This document shows, piece by piece, positions 35,401 through 44,061 of a DNA stretch of 64,000 nt (positions are counted from its first letter, which is position 1; every line of letters starts with the position of its first letter). The notes below the pieces were generated by a model. It did no database searches. It saw nothing but the letters and a program-made list of their open reading frames with translations, and was not told the DNA's origin. The stretch is from Oscillospiraceae bacterium. GTDB lineage: Bacteria > Bacillota > Clostridia > Oscillospirales > Acutalibacteraceae. Position numbers and translations under genes: made by a program. The stretch covers positions 46,855-110,854 of the forward strand of contig SVQH01000006.1 in the NCBI GenBank assembly GCA_015065425.1, given 5' to 3'.

Positions 35401-35981
35401 ATACCTACAATGGTAAATGTGCCTGAACTGAGAGATGAGGGGAGTGTACCTGATTCACTTTCAAGCGTAATGGTATTTCCGATTTTATAGCTGTCGGGTG
35501 TCGAAAGAGTACTTGCATCAACAAGACATTCATTAAGTGCTGTGGGATATCTGCCTTCAATAAGCTCGGGTCTGTTCATATATGCACCGTCATTGCTTCC
35601 GCTGAGATATGAAGAAATATCAGAAGGAGATATGCTGTAGGCTCTTGCACTTATCTGCGTACCGTCAATGTCAGCTTCAATTTCTCCGTTAACTCTTACA
35701 AGGGCATCTGTAAACTTCTGTCCTCTTATATACTGTACGCCTTTTATCGATTTTATGGCTTCGATATCGTCATCGGTAAGACCGGCAAGAGACTGTATAC
35801 GGATATCGGTAAGATTCTGTGCAGAGAAATATTTTTCGGCAGTAGCAAACATATCGGGAGCCGTTGCTTTTATTCCTACAAAGAAAGCGGTTCCCAATGC
35901 TATTATCAACATGATGGAGATATATCTGCTGAAATTATTTCTTATTGTACGAAGGGTGTCTTTTATAAGGGCTTTAGACAA
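32433..35981 (-). CDS. FtsX-type ABC transporter permease with long coiled coil
   Basis: 1182 residues from TTG at 35981, chosen because AAGGAGG lies 8 bases upstream; an ATG further out lacks a site and runs into the ATPase gene. One membrane helix near residues 18-40, then an extracellular MacB-like domain. A Gln/Glu/Ala-rich coiled coil follows at about 280-610. Three helices of a first FtsX domain occupy about 640-820, then comes a second extracellular domain and a second FtsX domain at about 1040-1180. Such permeases act as mechanical gates that export or extract lipids or peptides, or control cell-wall hydrolases, without classical substrate translocation. Coupled with the ATPase upstream. 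Confidence 0.85.
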   Translation of the reverse strand: MSKALIKDTLRTIRNNFSRYISIMLIIALGTAFFVGIKATAPDMFATAEKYFSAQNLTDIRIQSLAGLTDDDIEAIKSIKGVQYIRGQKFTDALVRVNGEIEADIDGTQISARAYSISPSDISSYLSGSNDGAYMNRPELIEGRYPTALNECLVDASTLSTPDSYKIGNTITLESESGTLPSSLSSGTFTIVGIVRSPYYISFERGNTTVGSGKIGTYIIIPDEAFNVDYYSEIYVNVQGADNFDSYSDEYFEYIAPVIANISSLSDGRMAVRAAALKPQLQQEITEGEQKIENSSSEISEQLKELDETIATLEDLVTNGVEKIAEAQKEFDEKFAEAEDDLSNHTAEYYAALDSYSKQQQLYKDNLALYNEQDLKHTQAKNLYDQYYNQYLSSRNAVDYAKQAITTTENLITAAEATLLKLQDVQTGAYSQEQIQSIINMMQITYPELYNAVKALTTQGLASEIATSLQPYLDTQKTNLAKQQKELDEKSKALDTLGEQLSAKEKELTQATLELATAKNELDNAASALETASAQLQSFGFNIQSSNLQMQIERMQAETKLNEFKNQVNNAPVSLALAKEKRAEAVSQLDSGLKTAQKAVSDAKNLLAKLDTLSWSVADRNDIPGYEGYGQAVTNIEILSNIFPIFFFILSSMICLTTLTRLIDEDRTLIGTYKALGYTSLAIVSKYVIYSLSACILGTMLGIGIGVFVFPYAINEAYSIMYTLPDLSFVFPWGYSALSLLISVGCTALVTAVAINKELKMSPAILMRPKTPKAGKRIILEKITFLWERLSFTAKVTARNLFRNKQRFAMTLLGIAGCTALLIASLGMYNSIGAILTKQYEKDPISKYDFQVIFTSTQTTATHSYEFTKAQSDARVGSLMLTAMKSMTASSDRSHKKLDVYILVPETPAQLNQYIDLRSRKGNEQYELTDSGAVITEKLAKDTKTGIGDFITFTDGDGNRYQVQVSAIAENYTFHYIYMTSAVYTAATGKAPEYQYAVGNLSDTFDNSDSETLSNAKGLLTTDLINTDGITAVAFTSDTTESISQITDALSIVIILFFVSALILAFIVLYNLSNINIIERTREIATLKVLGFVDTEVSSYIYRENIFVSLFGMLFGVITGIVLHYMLISFTAIDTVMYGQTIPWYSFVTALAITSLIIVVVNLILHNKLKKVDMVLSLKSVE

Positions 35982-35994
35982 GCTGTTTGCCTCC

Positions 35995-36696
35995 TTACCA
36001 TTCAATCCTGTCAACGGGCAGGGGGTTGTCGTTTATCGCAATTCTGTGAACTTTACCGTTACGCATGGTAATTACTCTGTCTGCCATGGGAGTCAGAGCC
36101 GTGTTATGTGTTATTATGATAACGGTCATACCTGTTTCTTTGCTTGTATCCTGTAAAAGCTGCAGAATCTGTTTTCCCGTATTGTAATCAAGAGCTCCCG
36201 TAGGTTCATCGCACAAGAGAAGCTTCGGATTCTTTGTAAGAGCTCTTGCTATGGAAACACGCTGCTGCTCACCGCCCGAAAGCTGAGCGGGGAAATTGTT
36301 CATTCTGTCTCCCAGTCCTACTCTTTCAAGCACTCTTGCAGGGTTGAGTGCTTTGTTGCTTATCTGTGAAGCAAGTTCTACATTTTCAAGTGCCGTAAGG
36401 TTCGGTACAAGATTATAAAACTGAAAAACAAATCCGACGTCGTGACGGCGGTACAGTGCAAGACGCTTTTTGTCAAACTGATTTATCAGTTCACCGCCCA
36501 CACGGAGTTTGCCGTCATCACAGTCGTCAATTCCTCCGAGAATATTAAGTACCGTAGTCTTACCGGCACCGCTGGGACCGACTACCATGCATAATTCACC
36601 CTGCTCGACAGAAAAAGAAACGCCGTCAAGAGCGTTGATGGTAACCTCACCCATGTTGTATTTTTTATAGACTGAATCAAGTTCAATAAAACTCAT
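35995..36696 (-). CDS. MacB/LolD-type ABC transporter ATPase
   Basis: 233 residues. Walker A GPSGAGKT near 40, Q-loop VFQFYNLVP near 90, signature [15 protein letters not shown] near 140, Walker [13 protein letters not shown] and the switch His in IIITHNTAL. This is the pattern of the MacB/LolD group, which pairs with FtsX-type permeases. AAGGTGGG precedes ATG. Its last codons carry the ribosome site of the permease, so the two are translated together. Confidence 0.92.
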   Translation of the reverse strand: MSFIELDSVYKKYNMGEVTINALDGVSFSVEQGELCMVVGPSGAGKTTVLNILGGIDDCDDGKLRVGGELINQFDKKRLALYRRHDVGFVFQFYNLVPNLTALENVELASQISNKALNPARVLERVGLGDRMNNFPAQLSGGEQQRVSIARALTKNPKLLLCDEPTGALDYNTGKQILQLLQDTSKETGMTVIIITHNTALTPMADRVITMRNGKVHRIAINDNPLPVDRIEW

Positions 36697-36725
36697 AATT
36701 GCCCACCTTAAGTATTATAATAAAA

Positions 36726-36754
36726 AGTATATCTCAATAAAAATTTATAGTCAA
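36726..36754 (-). promoter_or_regulatory. Promoter of the coiled-coil ABC transporter operon
   Basis: Minus strand -35 TTGACT (36749-36754), 17-base spacer, -10 TATACT (36726-36731). Confidence 0.6.
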
Positions 36755-36853
36755 GATATATTATCAATAATTTATGTTACTTTTTTATAAACAAAAAATA
36801 AAATTTTGTCGAAAAACTTTGATAAAACCAAATTTTTGTATTAATATGTTGTT

Positions 36854-36875
36854 TTGTTGTATAAATATACAACAA
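36854..36875. promoter_or_regulatory. Perfect 22-bp palindrome, candidate operator
   Basis: TTGTTGTATA-AA-TATACAACAA, perfect 10-base arms, ends 14 bases before the -35 box at 36890. Activator or repressor site by position. Confidence 0.5.
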
Positions 36876-36889
36876 TGCTTTTTGTTACC

Positions 36890-36918
36890 TTGACTTTTAC
36901 CCGTATCTATATTAAAAT
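36890..36918 (+). promoter_or_regulatory. Promoter of the aldose epimerase gene
   Basis: -35 TTGACT (36890-36895), 17-base spacer, -10 TAAAAT (36913-36918). Preceded by TTTTTGTTAC, which also precedes the promoters at 16125 and 38045. Confidence 0.6.
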
Positions 36919-36958
36919 AATATGTTGAAAAATAATTTAAATGAAAGGTTCGTTTTTT

Positions 36959-38002
36959 ATGGCAGTTGAAAGAGTTTTTTTCGGTGAAATGCCCGACGGC
37001 AGAGAAGTCTATAAATATATAATTACAAATTCAAATGATTACAGTGCCCATATACTTACTCTCGGGGCAACATTACAGTCATTTTTTGCTGAAGATAAAA
37101 ACGGCGAGATGCAGGATGTGCTTCTTTGCTTTGACAATGTGAAAGACCATCTTGAATTATCTGACTATCAGGGGGTTGTTGTCGGTCCTGTCTGCAATCG
37201 TATAGGTGGGGCTTCTTTTGATATCGGAGATAAGCATTATAATCTGACTGCAAATGAAAAGGGAATTACCTGCCTTCATTCGGGCGGAGAACTCGGAAAT
37301 GAACTCTGGAAAGCAATGATAACCGATTCCGACAGAGTGGAGTTTTCGTACACTGCCTCTGATTTAAGCCACGGCTTCCCGGGAGAAAAGGATATTAAAG
37401 TTACATACAAACTTGACGATGATAACGCCCTTCATATAAAGTATGAAGCGGTAGCAACAAAGGACACATATCTTAATTTTACCAATCACGCTTACTTTAA
37501 CCTCAACGGTTTCAAAAGCGGAGATATTCTTTCTCATTCTCTTGTCATTGATGCGGATTTGATAACAGAGGTTGACGAAAACAGTATTCCCACAGGGAAA
37601 AATATTCCCGTTGAGGGCACTGCTTTTGATTTCAGGTGTTCCCGTATCATAGGAAAAGATATTGATGATGAACATATTCAGTTGCAGTATACAGGCGGGT
37701 ATGACCACAATTTCTGTATAAATAATTATGACGGAAAACTGCGTGAATTCGCTCAGGCAGAAGGCGATATCAGCGGCATAAAAATGAATGTTTATACAAC
37801 TTTGCCCGGTGTTCAGTTTTATGCTGGCAATTTCCTTAAAGGAATAAAGGGAAAAGATGCACATCCCATGGAAAAAAGAAGCGGCTTTTGTCTTGAAACA
37901 CAGTTTTATCCCGACACTCCGAATAATCCTTCTTTTCCGTCGTGTCTTTTTAAAACCGGAGAAAAGTATGTATCCGAGACTGTTTACCGTTTCAGTCTGT
38001 GA
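36959..38002 (+). CDS. galM: Aldose 1-epimerase (mutarotase) family protein
   Basis: 347 residues, cytoplasmic beta-sandwich. Family motifs: ILTLGATLQSF, VVGPVCNRIGGASF (the Asn-Arg pair), LNFTNHAYFNLNG with the catalytic His near residue 172, GGYDHNFCI and FCLETQFYPDTPN with the catalytic Glu. It interconverts alpha and beta sugar anomers before kinase steps. ATG at 36959 is preferred, with AAAGG 10 bases upstream; the in-frame ATG at 36941 has none. It stands alone, behind a palindrome, and could serve the galactose released by the beta-galactosidase at 61623. Confidence 0.9.
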   Translation: MAVERVFFGEMPDGREVYKYIITNSNDYSAHILTLGATLQSFFAEDKNGEMQDVLLCFDNVKDHLELSDYQGVVVGPVCNRIGGASFDIGDKHYNLTANEKGITCLHSGGELGNELWKAMITDSDRVEFSYTASDLSHGFPGEKDIKVTYKLDDDNALHIKYEAVATKDTYLNFTNHAYFNLNGFKSGDILSHSLVIDADLITEVDENSIPTGKNIPVEGTAFDFRCSRIIGKDIDDEHIQLQYTGGYDHNFCINNYDGKLREFAQAEGDISGIKMNVYTTLPGVQFYAGNFLKGIKGKDAHPMEKRSGFCLETQFYPDTPNNPSFPSCLFKTGEKYVSETVYRFSL

Positions 38003-38044
38003 TTGTTAAATTTTCGTGAATACTGTTTTTGTTACTCAAATCCC

Positions 38045-38072
38045 TTGACTTTACAGATTCTTTTGTTATAAT
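38045..38072 (+). promoter_or_regulatory. Promoter of the 543-residue secreted protein gene
   Basis: -35 TTGACT (38045-38050), 16-base spacer, -10 TATAAT (38067-38072). TTTTTGTTAC lies just upstream. Confidence 0.65.
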
Positions 38073-38115
38073 ATATTATAAGTATTTTATAAATTTATTA
38101 TTTGGAGGTGCAGTC

Positions 38116-39747
38116 GTGTCAAAGAAAAAACTCCTCTTGAAGGTACTGAGTGTCATGATGAGTGTTGTAATGCTGTCTTTGTCTGTGCAGGCTTATGCTG
38201 CAATTATGACCTTTGAAACCCAGTACGATTATGATGAGGCAGACATCGCATGGCTTACCGATCTTGTTATAAAAGAAGATATGACGACAGTCGAGGGAAT
38301 GGCGAAGCGTTGTGATCTTGTTCCCGTTCCTGTTTATCCTTATACCGAAACAGCGGCAAGTTTCAAAGAAGAAGTAAATTATTTTGTTTCTCTCTATGAC
38401 CTTGACCTCGGTTCACAGCGTGCAGGATATATTTATTTTTTTGAAATACTTAATGCAAATTCAAATCTTCTTGCTGCTGAAGTCAGTGATGCTGACATCA
38501 GAGAATATCTCGAAGGCATGGGAATCCGTTATCCCGAAAAAGTGGGTTCTGATGAGCTTATCATAGCCAGAGCACTTTTTACTGCAATGGTGACAGGCTC
38601 TCTCAATAACGGAGCATATCAGAACGGTACTTCACTTGAAACAGTTCTTGTTTCTTATCTTGCAGATATTACGGGAATGAATATTGAAACTCTTAAGTCA
38701 TGGATGCCCGATTCCGGTATTCTTTCTCTTAATGAGTATATCCTTGCAGCATCAAAGCTTACTCTTTGGTCAAACGGTTATGATGTTTCTGTTTCTACCG
38801 ATGAGGACGAGGTTTACCGTCTTCTTGCTGTCATGACTGTTAAGAAGCAGGGGATTTCCGCAGACAGCTCTCTGTCATACAATGAACTTAAGCTTAAATA
38901 TATGGCAGCACTTCTCGGTACAAAATATAATGTTTCCGTTGACAGCACTAAGCTTGGTGCTTCACTTGAAAACGATTCTACTGCTTATTATATTCTTCAG
39001 CTTATCGGTAAAAAAGCAGGACTTTCCATCAGGGAAGATAATGCTTCTTATGAAAAGGCTTTTGAGCTTGTTGCTGAAAACACAGGTGTGTTTGATGTAA
39101 GCACAGATGATTTTTATGCCGATATATATCTTTATGATGTATATCTTAAAAGTCGTTGCAGCAGCTTGTGGATATATCCCACCGCTTATGCTACAGGAAT
39201 GTCAAAATATAATGTACTTGTAAGTGTAAACGGTCAGGCTGTTAAAAATAACTATTACAATGAGGTGCCCGTTGATATAACGGCTGATGTTGTTACTCTT
39301 AATATTACGGTGACTGTAAGCGGCGGCGGAGAATCAGCCGATGCTGTATATACCGTAAATGTGCATCAGGGTTCATACTCAGAGGTTCCCGGTGACAGAC
39401 CTGTTGCTGACCCTTCAGTAAACCCCTCATTCTCTACTTCAGATTCTCTTGTTGCTGATGTTCTTGCAAATCTCGGTCTGAATTCAGTTATTTCGGCAGT
39501 TCTTGATAAGGCATATATAGCTTTACCTAAGACAATATCAAGTGTTGTTGCATTTATTGCACCTACTTTTGACGGTGATATACCCGCGGGTACTGCAACA
39601 GGCAACAATAATGCAGATGATGAGTTATATATTTCCGTACTTGATGAAATCGGGGCTTTGATTGATGCAGACATTGAAGGTATAGCAGGAATTGATCTTG
39701 CTTCGGAAAATACAGATGACTTAAGCAGTTTTATAACTTTTGGTTGA
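38116..39747 (+). CDS. Secreted protein of unknown function
   Basis: 543 residues from GTG at 38116 (GGAGG 7 bases upstream, within the transcript of the promoter at 38045). Residues 1-31 are a Sec signal (KKKLLLKVLSVMM .. VQAYAAI). The middle 300 residues are mainly helical and unrecognised. Residues about 355-425 look like a small beta-sandwich domain (SLWIYPTAYATGMSKYNV .. DAVYTVNVHQG), akin to cadherin-like beta domains of cell-wall proteins. A Pro/Ser-rich linker and a hydrophobic segment follow. No sorting motif and no catalytic pattern is seen. Terminator at 39766-39807. Confidence 0.7.
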   Translation: MSKKKLLLKVLSVMMSVVMLSLSVQAYAAIMTFETQYDYDEADIAWLTDLVIKEDMTTVEGMAKRCDLVPVPVYPYTETAASFKEEVNYFVSLYDLDLGSQRAGYIYFFEILNANSNLLAAEVSDADIREYLEGMGIRYPEKVGSDELIIARALFTAMVTGSLNNGAYQNGTSLETVLVSYLADITGMNIETLKSWMPDSGILSLNEYILAASKLTLWSNGYDVSVSTDEDEVYRLLAVMTVKKQGISADSSLSYNELKLKYMAALLGTKYNVSVDSTKLGASLENDSTAYYILQLIGKKAGLSIREDNASYEKAFELVAENTGVFDVSTDDFYADIYLYDVYLKSRCSSLWIYPTAYATGMSKYNVLVSVNGQAVKNNYYNEVPVDITADVVTLNITVTVSGGGESADAVYTVNVHQGSYSEVPGDRPVADPSVNPSFSTSDSLVADVLANLGLNSVISAVLDKAYIALPKTISSVVAFIAPTFDGDIPAGTATGNNNADDELYISVLDEIGALIDADIEGIAGIDLASENTDDLSSFITFG

Positions 39748-39765
39748 GCCGTTTGTTCTGTTTAT

Positions 39766-39807
39766 AAAGGTGCTTGATGATCGGAAGTTTCATTAAGCAC
39801 TTTTTTA
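39766..39807 (+). terminator. Terminator of the 543-residue secreted protein gene
   Basis: AAGTGCTTAATGAA-like arms: AAAGGTGCTTGATGA pairs with TTCATTAAGCACTTTT around TCGGAAGT, then TTTTTT. Confidence 0.8.
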
Positions 39808-39877
39808 GTATAATATTATTATTAAATTTTTACACTTTCTATAACAGAAAGCAATGTTTTTTTTGTTTTGTGGCGGT

Positions 39878-39909
39878 TATTTACATTTTTATTTTGTTTA
39901 ATGTAAATA
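39878..39909. promoter_or_regulatory. Inverted repeat over a possible promoter of the response regulator
   Basis: TATTTACAT (39878-39886) and ATGTAAATA (39901-39909) are perfect 9-base arms with a 14-base spacer. The arms overlap a weak -35 TTTACA / -10 GTAAAT pair, so this may be an autoregulatory site. Confidence 0.45.
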
Positions 39910-39945
39910 GCGGAGATATCCGTTGCTTTTTTGGAGGGAAAATAA

Positions 39946-40629
39946 ATGAATGAAAAAATTCTGATTGTTGACGATGATGCCAATATCTGCGAGCTTCTGA
40001 GGTTATATCTTACCAAAGAAGGTTATTCTCCCGTTATCGTCAATGACGGCATTGCGGCAGTAGAAACAGCCGCAACACTGAAACCTGCTCTTATTCTGCT
40101 TGATATTATGCTTCCTAAACTTGACGGCTGGCAGGTGTGCAGAAAAATAAGACAGTCAAGTGATGTTCCGATAATTATGCTTTCAGCAAAAGGTGAGACC
40201 TTTGATAAGATTCTCGGACTTGAACTCGGTGCAGATGATTATATCGTAAAGCCGTTTGAAGCAAAAGAGGTTGTCGCCCGAATCAAAGCGGTTCTCAGAA
40301 GAACAGCTGCACCTGCTGCAGAAATTGTAAAGGAAGTTAATTTTGACAATCTTTTCATCAGTATCACAAATTATGAAATGAAAGTCAGAGGAGTCCATGT
40401 TGATGCTCCCCCCAAGGAGCTCGAACTTCTTTTCCATCTTGCAAGCAATCCCAACAGAGTGTTTACCAGAGACCAGCTTCTTGATGAAGTATGGGGATTT
40501 GATTACTACGGTGATTCAAGAACCGTCGATGTACACATAAAAAGACTTCGTGAAAAACTTGAAGGTGTATCCGATAAGTGGGAGCTTAAGACGGTCTGGA
40601 GTGTAGGATATAAATTTGAAACAAGATAA
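39946..40629 (+). CDS. OmpR-family response regulator
   Basis: 227 residues. The receiver domain holds the acidic pocket (DDD near 9-11), the phosphorylated Asp53 in LILLDIMLPKLDGW, and Lys in DYIVKPFEAKE. The C-terminal winged helix ends RTVDVHIKRLREKLEG .. VWSVGYKFE, typical OmpR/PhoB. TTGGAGGG precedes ATG. It is cotranscribed with a histidine kinase 35 bases downstream and probably the HtrA gene, the arrangement of CssRS-type envelope-stress systems. Confidence 0.93.
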   Translation: MNEKILIVDDDANICELLRLYLTKEGYSPVIVNDGIAAVETAATLKPALILLDIMLPKLDGWQVCRKIRQSSDVPIIMLSAKGETFDKILGLELGADDYIVKPFEAKEVVARIKAVLRRTAAPAAEIVKEVNFDNLFISITNYEMKVRGVHVDAPPKELELLFHLASNPNRVFTRDQLLDEVWGFDYYGDSRTVDVHIKRLREKLEGVSDKWELKTVWSVGYKFETR

Positions 40630-40664
40630 ATTTTATAGTATAATACATAAGTGAGCTTACAGAT

Positions 40665-42155
40665 ATGTCAGAATTAAAAAAACGCCGTTCAGGCAGCATG
40701 TTTAAATGGTATTTTGTTCAGACTACGGTTTCCGTATTACTGTGTCTTGCAATTTCCAGTATTTCTGTTTTGTTTTTCTTTTTGAATTTCTGGAAAAATG
40801 ACAGGCTCACTGCGCTTAATGAAGACGCTCTGAGTGTTTCTCAGAGCGTTGCTCTATTGGTTGACGAAGAAAAGGACAGTTTTTATAAAGACCGAAATTA
40901 TGCTACACAACTTGTGGCAAATATCATTTCTACGGTCGCTCAATCTTCGAGTTCTGAAATTTTCATGCTCAATGGTGACGGGAATATTATTATTTGTTAT
41001 GATGCAGACGGCAATTCAGGTAACGGTAATGTGTGTGAAATTCATGAACACCTGAATTTCCCTGATGAAATAATTGCTTCTGTATATAATTCTCCGCAAG
41101 ACGTACATAATTATGAAGGTGATATGGACGGTTTATTTCCCGAAAAATATCTTCTCGGAGCAGTGAAATTCAAAATTGAAGGTAACTCATATTTTGTATT
41201 CGCTATGCAGGCTGAATCAACAGCTTTGCTCCCGTATACTACCGAGTTTTTAAGAAATATTCTCTTTGCAAGTACCATAGGCGTTTTTATATCTTTTATT
41301 CTGGCTCTTCTTATTTCTTACCGCATGGTAAGACCTCTTAAAAAAATAACAGCTGCAACAAGGCAATATGCAGGCGGCGATTTTTCAGCAAGAATCAACA
41401 CTGCAGATGTTTATGACGAATTGAGCCAGTTGGTTGACGCCGTAAACATAATGGCTGACAATCTTGCTGTACTTGAAGAATCAAGAAGCAGTTTTGTGGC
41501 AAATGTTTCCCATGAACTGAAAACTCCCATGACAATAATAAGCGGATTTGTGGACGGTATTCTTGACGGAACCATATCGAATGAGGATTCTGCGAAATAT
41601 CTCGGTATAGTCTCCGATGAGGTTAAACGGCTTTCCCGGCTTGTGGTTGCTATGCTTAATATGTCAAAAATTGAGGCAGGTAAGCTTACTCCGAATCTTT
41701 CTCAGTTCTCACTCAATGATATTCTTATGAAAACCTTCTTGGGTTTTGAAAAATATATAGAAGATAAAAATATAGAAATATCGGGCTTTGACAATCTTGA
41801 AGAAGTGTCCGTCACCGCAGATGAGGCACTGATGACTCAGGTAATTTATAATCTTATTGATAATGCAGTGAAATTTACTCCTGAAAACGGGCAAATCACA
41901 CTCGGACTCATAAAAGAAAAAAAAGAAGCCGTGCTTTCAATCAGGAATACGGGCAAAGGCATTTCTCAGGAAGAATGCGGTCTTATTTTTGACAGATTTT
42001 ATAAAGTTGACAAATCAAGAGGTCTTGATGCAAAGAGCTTCGGTCTCGGTCTTTATATTGTCAGAAGTATTATTGAACTTAATCATGGAACAATAAATAT
42101 TAACAGTGAAATAGATAAATATACTGAATTCGTCATAAAAATGCCGCTTCATTAA
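40665..42155 (+). CDS. Membrane sensor histidine kinase
   Basis: 496 residues. Two membrane helices (about 15-40 and 200-220) enclose an extracellular sensor domain of about 160 residues. A HAMP linker (RMVRPLKKITAATRQYAGGDF) follows, then the phospho-acceptor His283 in VSHELKTPMT and the ATP domain (DNAVKFTPENGQ, GKGISQEECG, LGLYIVRSI). It phosphorylates the response regulator at 39946-40629. The extracellular part has no recognised ligand motif; with HtrA downstream, misfolded exported protein is the likely signal. Confidence 0.92.
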   Translation: MSELKKRRSGSMFKWYFVQTTVSVLLCLAISSISVLFFFLNFWKNDRLTALNEDALSVSQSVALLVDEEKDSFYKDRNYATQLVANIISTVAQSSSSEIFMLNGDGNIIICYDADGNSGNGNVCEIHEHLNFPDEIIASVYNSPQDVHNYEGDMDGLFPEKYLLGAVKFKIEGNSYFVFAMQAESTALLPYTTEFLRNILFASTIGVFISFILALLISYRMVRPLKKITAATRQYAGGDFSARINTADVYDELSQLVDAVNIMADNLAVLEESRSSFVANVSHELKTPMTIISGFVDGILDGTISNEDSAKYLGIVSDEVKRLSRLVVAMLNMSKIEAGKLTPNLSQFSLNDILMKTFLGFEKYIEDKNIEISGFDNLEEVSVTADEALMTQVIYNLIDNAVKFTPENGQITLGLIKEKKEAVLSIRNTGKGISQEECGLIFDRFYKVDKSRGLDAKSFGLGLYIVRSIIELNHGTININSEIDKYTEFVIKMPLH

Positions 42156-42223
42156 TTATTTTTAAATTTTTTTTAAACCTTTTATCATATTATATCCACA
42201 ACATTCAGAAAGGAAATATTGCC

Positions 42224-43969
42224 ATGGATGAATTTGACAGAATAAATAACTTTTCAGGTGAAGAAAAAGAGAAGGAATCATACTTCAACATCGGAAATAA
42301 TGAAGAAAAAAAGGTTGAACCCGAAACAGGTGTTAATTTTTCGGAGGACGGAACATACCACGGAAAACCGCAGGAGTCTTCGTCCGGTGAAACAGCATAT
42401 AACAAAGTACAGCCGGAAACTCCTTCGCAAAGTAATTCACAGTATTCTTCAGAGCCCTCTTTTACGGCAAACAGATATGCTTCACAGCAAGACGGTTATG
42501 GCAGAAATAATTATGCAGGTCAGCAGCCTTATTATCAGAATAACGGCGGTGCACAGCCTCCTTACGGTAATGCGAGACCTCCTTATTACGGTTCTTACGC
42601 CTACAATCAGAACCGTCCGGAAGAAAATAAGCAATATGCTTATCCTTCAGGTGATGACGGAAACGATAAAAAGAAAAAGTCTAAGGGCGGAAAGATATTT
42701 GCAATAATTGCCGCCTTATTGTGTGTATTTGTTGCAGTAGCTCTTATTGCTGTAGTCGTCGGAGATAGAATGTTTCCGCATGATATTATTGCTGAGATGC
42801 CCGATGAAACAACCCGTTATGAGGAGGAACTCGAAACAAATGCTTCTCCCGTGACAAATGAAAATGTTTCTTCTGAAGGAGAACTCACTCCCAAGTCAGT
42901 ATTCAAAAAGGTTGCTCCTTCATCTGTAGGAATTCTTGTTTATGACAGATCTAAAAGCCTTTCTTCCGAAGGAACAGGCGTTTTGTTCAAGGAGTCTGCT
43001 GACGGAAATTATACCTACATCGTAACCTGTGCCCATGTTATCAGCGGTAATTCTGAATATATACGCATTCAGACTTATTCGGGTGAAGAATATGAAGCCG
43101 AAATAGTAGGCTTTGATGCAAGAACAGATATCGGTGTGCTTCGTGTTAAAGAAACAGGTTTCACACTTGCAGAAATAGGAGATTCTTCCAAAACAGATGT
43201 AGGTGATCCTGTATATGCCATAGGAAATCCCGGCGGCGTCGAATTTGCGAACTCCTTTACTGACGGTATCGTTTCTGCACTTGACAGACCCGTAAGCTCT
43301 TCTTCCACAGGCTATACAATGGATTGTATCCAGCACACTGCTGCTATAAATCCCGGAAACTCAGGCGGTGCTCTTGTCAATGCGTTCGGTCAGGTTATAG
43401 GTATCAACTCGATGAAAATAGTCGCAAGTGACTATGAGGGTATGGGATTTGCCGTTCCTTCCTCCGTTTTCGTTGAAATTGTAAATGAAATTATGACAAA
43501 TGGTTATGTCGCAAACAGACCGAAGCTCGGAATAACCTATGTTGCAGCTTCCGAATATGAAAACTACGGTATGTTCGTTGCTCTCAAGGGACTTCCCTCA
43601 GGGTCAATAGTAATTTATGAAATCTCCTCTGACAGTGCTTTCAACGGTACTGAAGTCAGAGAAGGTGATATGATAACGGCAGTAAACGGTGAACCTCTTG
43701 ATGACCCCTCATATCTTTCGGAATATATCGAGAATTCAAAGATAGGTGACAGACTTGCACTTTCCATCGTAAGACTTAACGACGATTACAGTTATGATGA
43801 ATTTACCGTAAGTGTAACACTTGTTGAAGACAGAGGTGATACCTTTATTACCGAGGAAGAACCCGAGGATAATTACGGCGGTCAGTATGATGACAACTAT
43901 GACGAATACTTCAAAGAGTATTTTGATGATTATTTCAGTGATTATTTCGGAGATAATTTTCCCTTTTAA
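42224..43969 (+). CDS. htrA: Membrane-anchored HtrA/DegP-type serine protease with PDZ domain
   Basis: 581 residues. A cytoplasmic low-complexity region (Gln/Asn/Tyr/Gly/Pro-rich, to about 150), one membrane helix (about 156-180), then the extracellular trypsin-like domain. The catalytic triad is complete: His271 (VTCAHVI), Asp302 (ARTDIGVL), Ser380 (NPGNSGGAL). A PDZ domain covers about 450-545. The last about 30 residues are an odd acidic-aromatic tail with repeated EYF/DYF units ending in GDNFPF. It degrades damaged exported proteins. AGAAAGGAA precedes ATG. Terminator directly after. Confidence 0.93.
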   Translation: MDEFDRINNFSGEEKEKESYFNIGNNEEKKVEPETGVNFSEDGTYHGKPQESSSGETAYNKVQPETPSQSNSQYSSEPSFTANRYASQQDGYGRNNYAGQQPYYQNNGGAQPPYGNARPPYYGSYAYNQNRPEENKQYAYPSGDDGNDKKKKSKGGKIFAIIAALLCVFVAVALIAVVVGDRMFPHDIIAEMPDETTRYEEELETNASPVTNENVSSEGELTPKSVFKKVAPSSVGILVYDRSKSLSSEGTGVLFKESADGNYTYIVTCAHVISGNSEYIRIQTYSGEEYEAEIVGFDARTDIGVLRVKETGFTLAEIGDSSKTDVGDPVYAIGNPGGVEFANSFTDGIVSALDRPVSSSSTGYTMDCIQHTAAINPGNSGGALVNAFGQVIGINSMKIVASDYEGMGFAVPSSVFVEIVNEIMTNGYVANRPKLGITYVAASEYENYGMFVALKGLPSGSIVIYEISSDSAFNGTEVREGDMITAVNGEPLDDPSYLSEYIENSKIGDRLALSIVRLNDDYSYDEFTVSVTLVEDRGDTFITEEEPEDNYGGQYDDNYDEYFKEYFDDYFSDYFGDNFPF

Positions 43970-43978
43970 CAGATAAAT

Positions 43979-44022
43979 TAAAAGTCTGCGATACACAGTT
44001 TCGTGTGTACCGCAGACTTTGC
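43979..44022. terminator. Bidirectional terminator between htrA and the CARDB-like gene
   Basis: AAAGTCTGCG pairs perfectly with CGCAGACTTT, with an inner TACAC/GTGTA stem. Confidence 0.85.
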
Positions 44023-44061
44023 TTAATATACTGAGATTTTTCTTAAAAGAAAAATTCAGCG

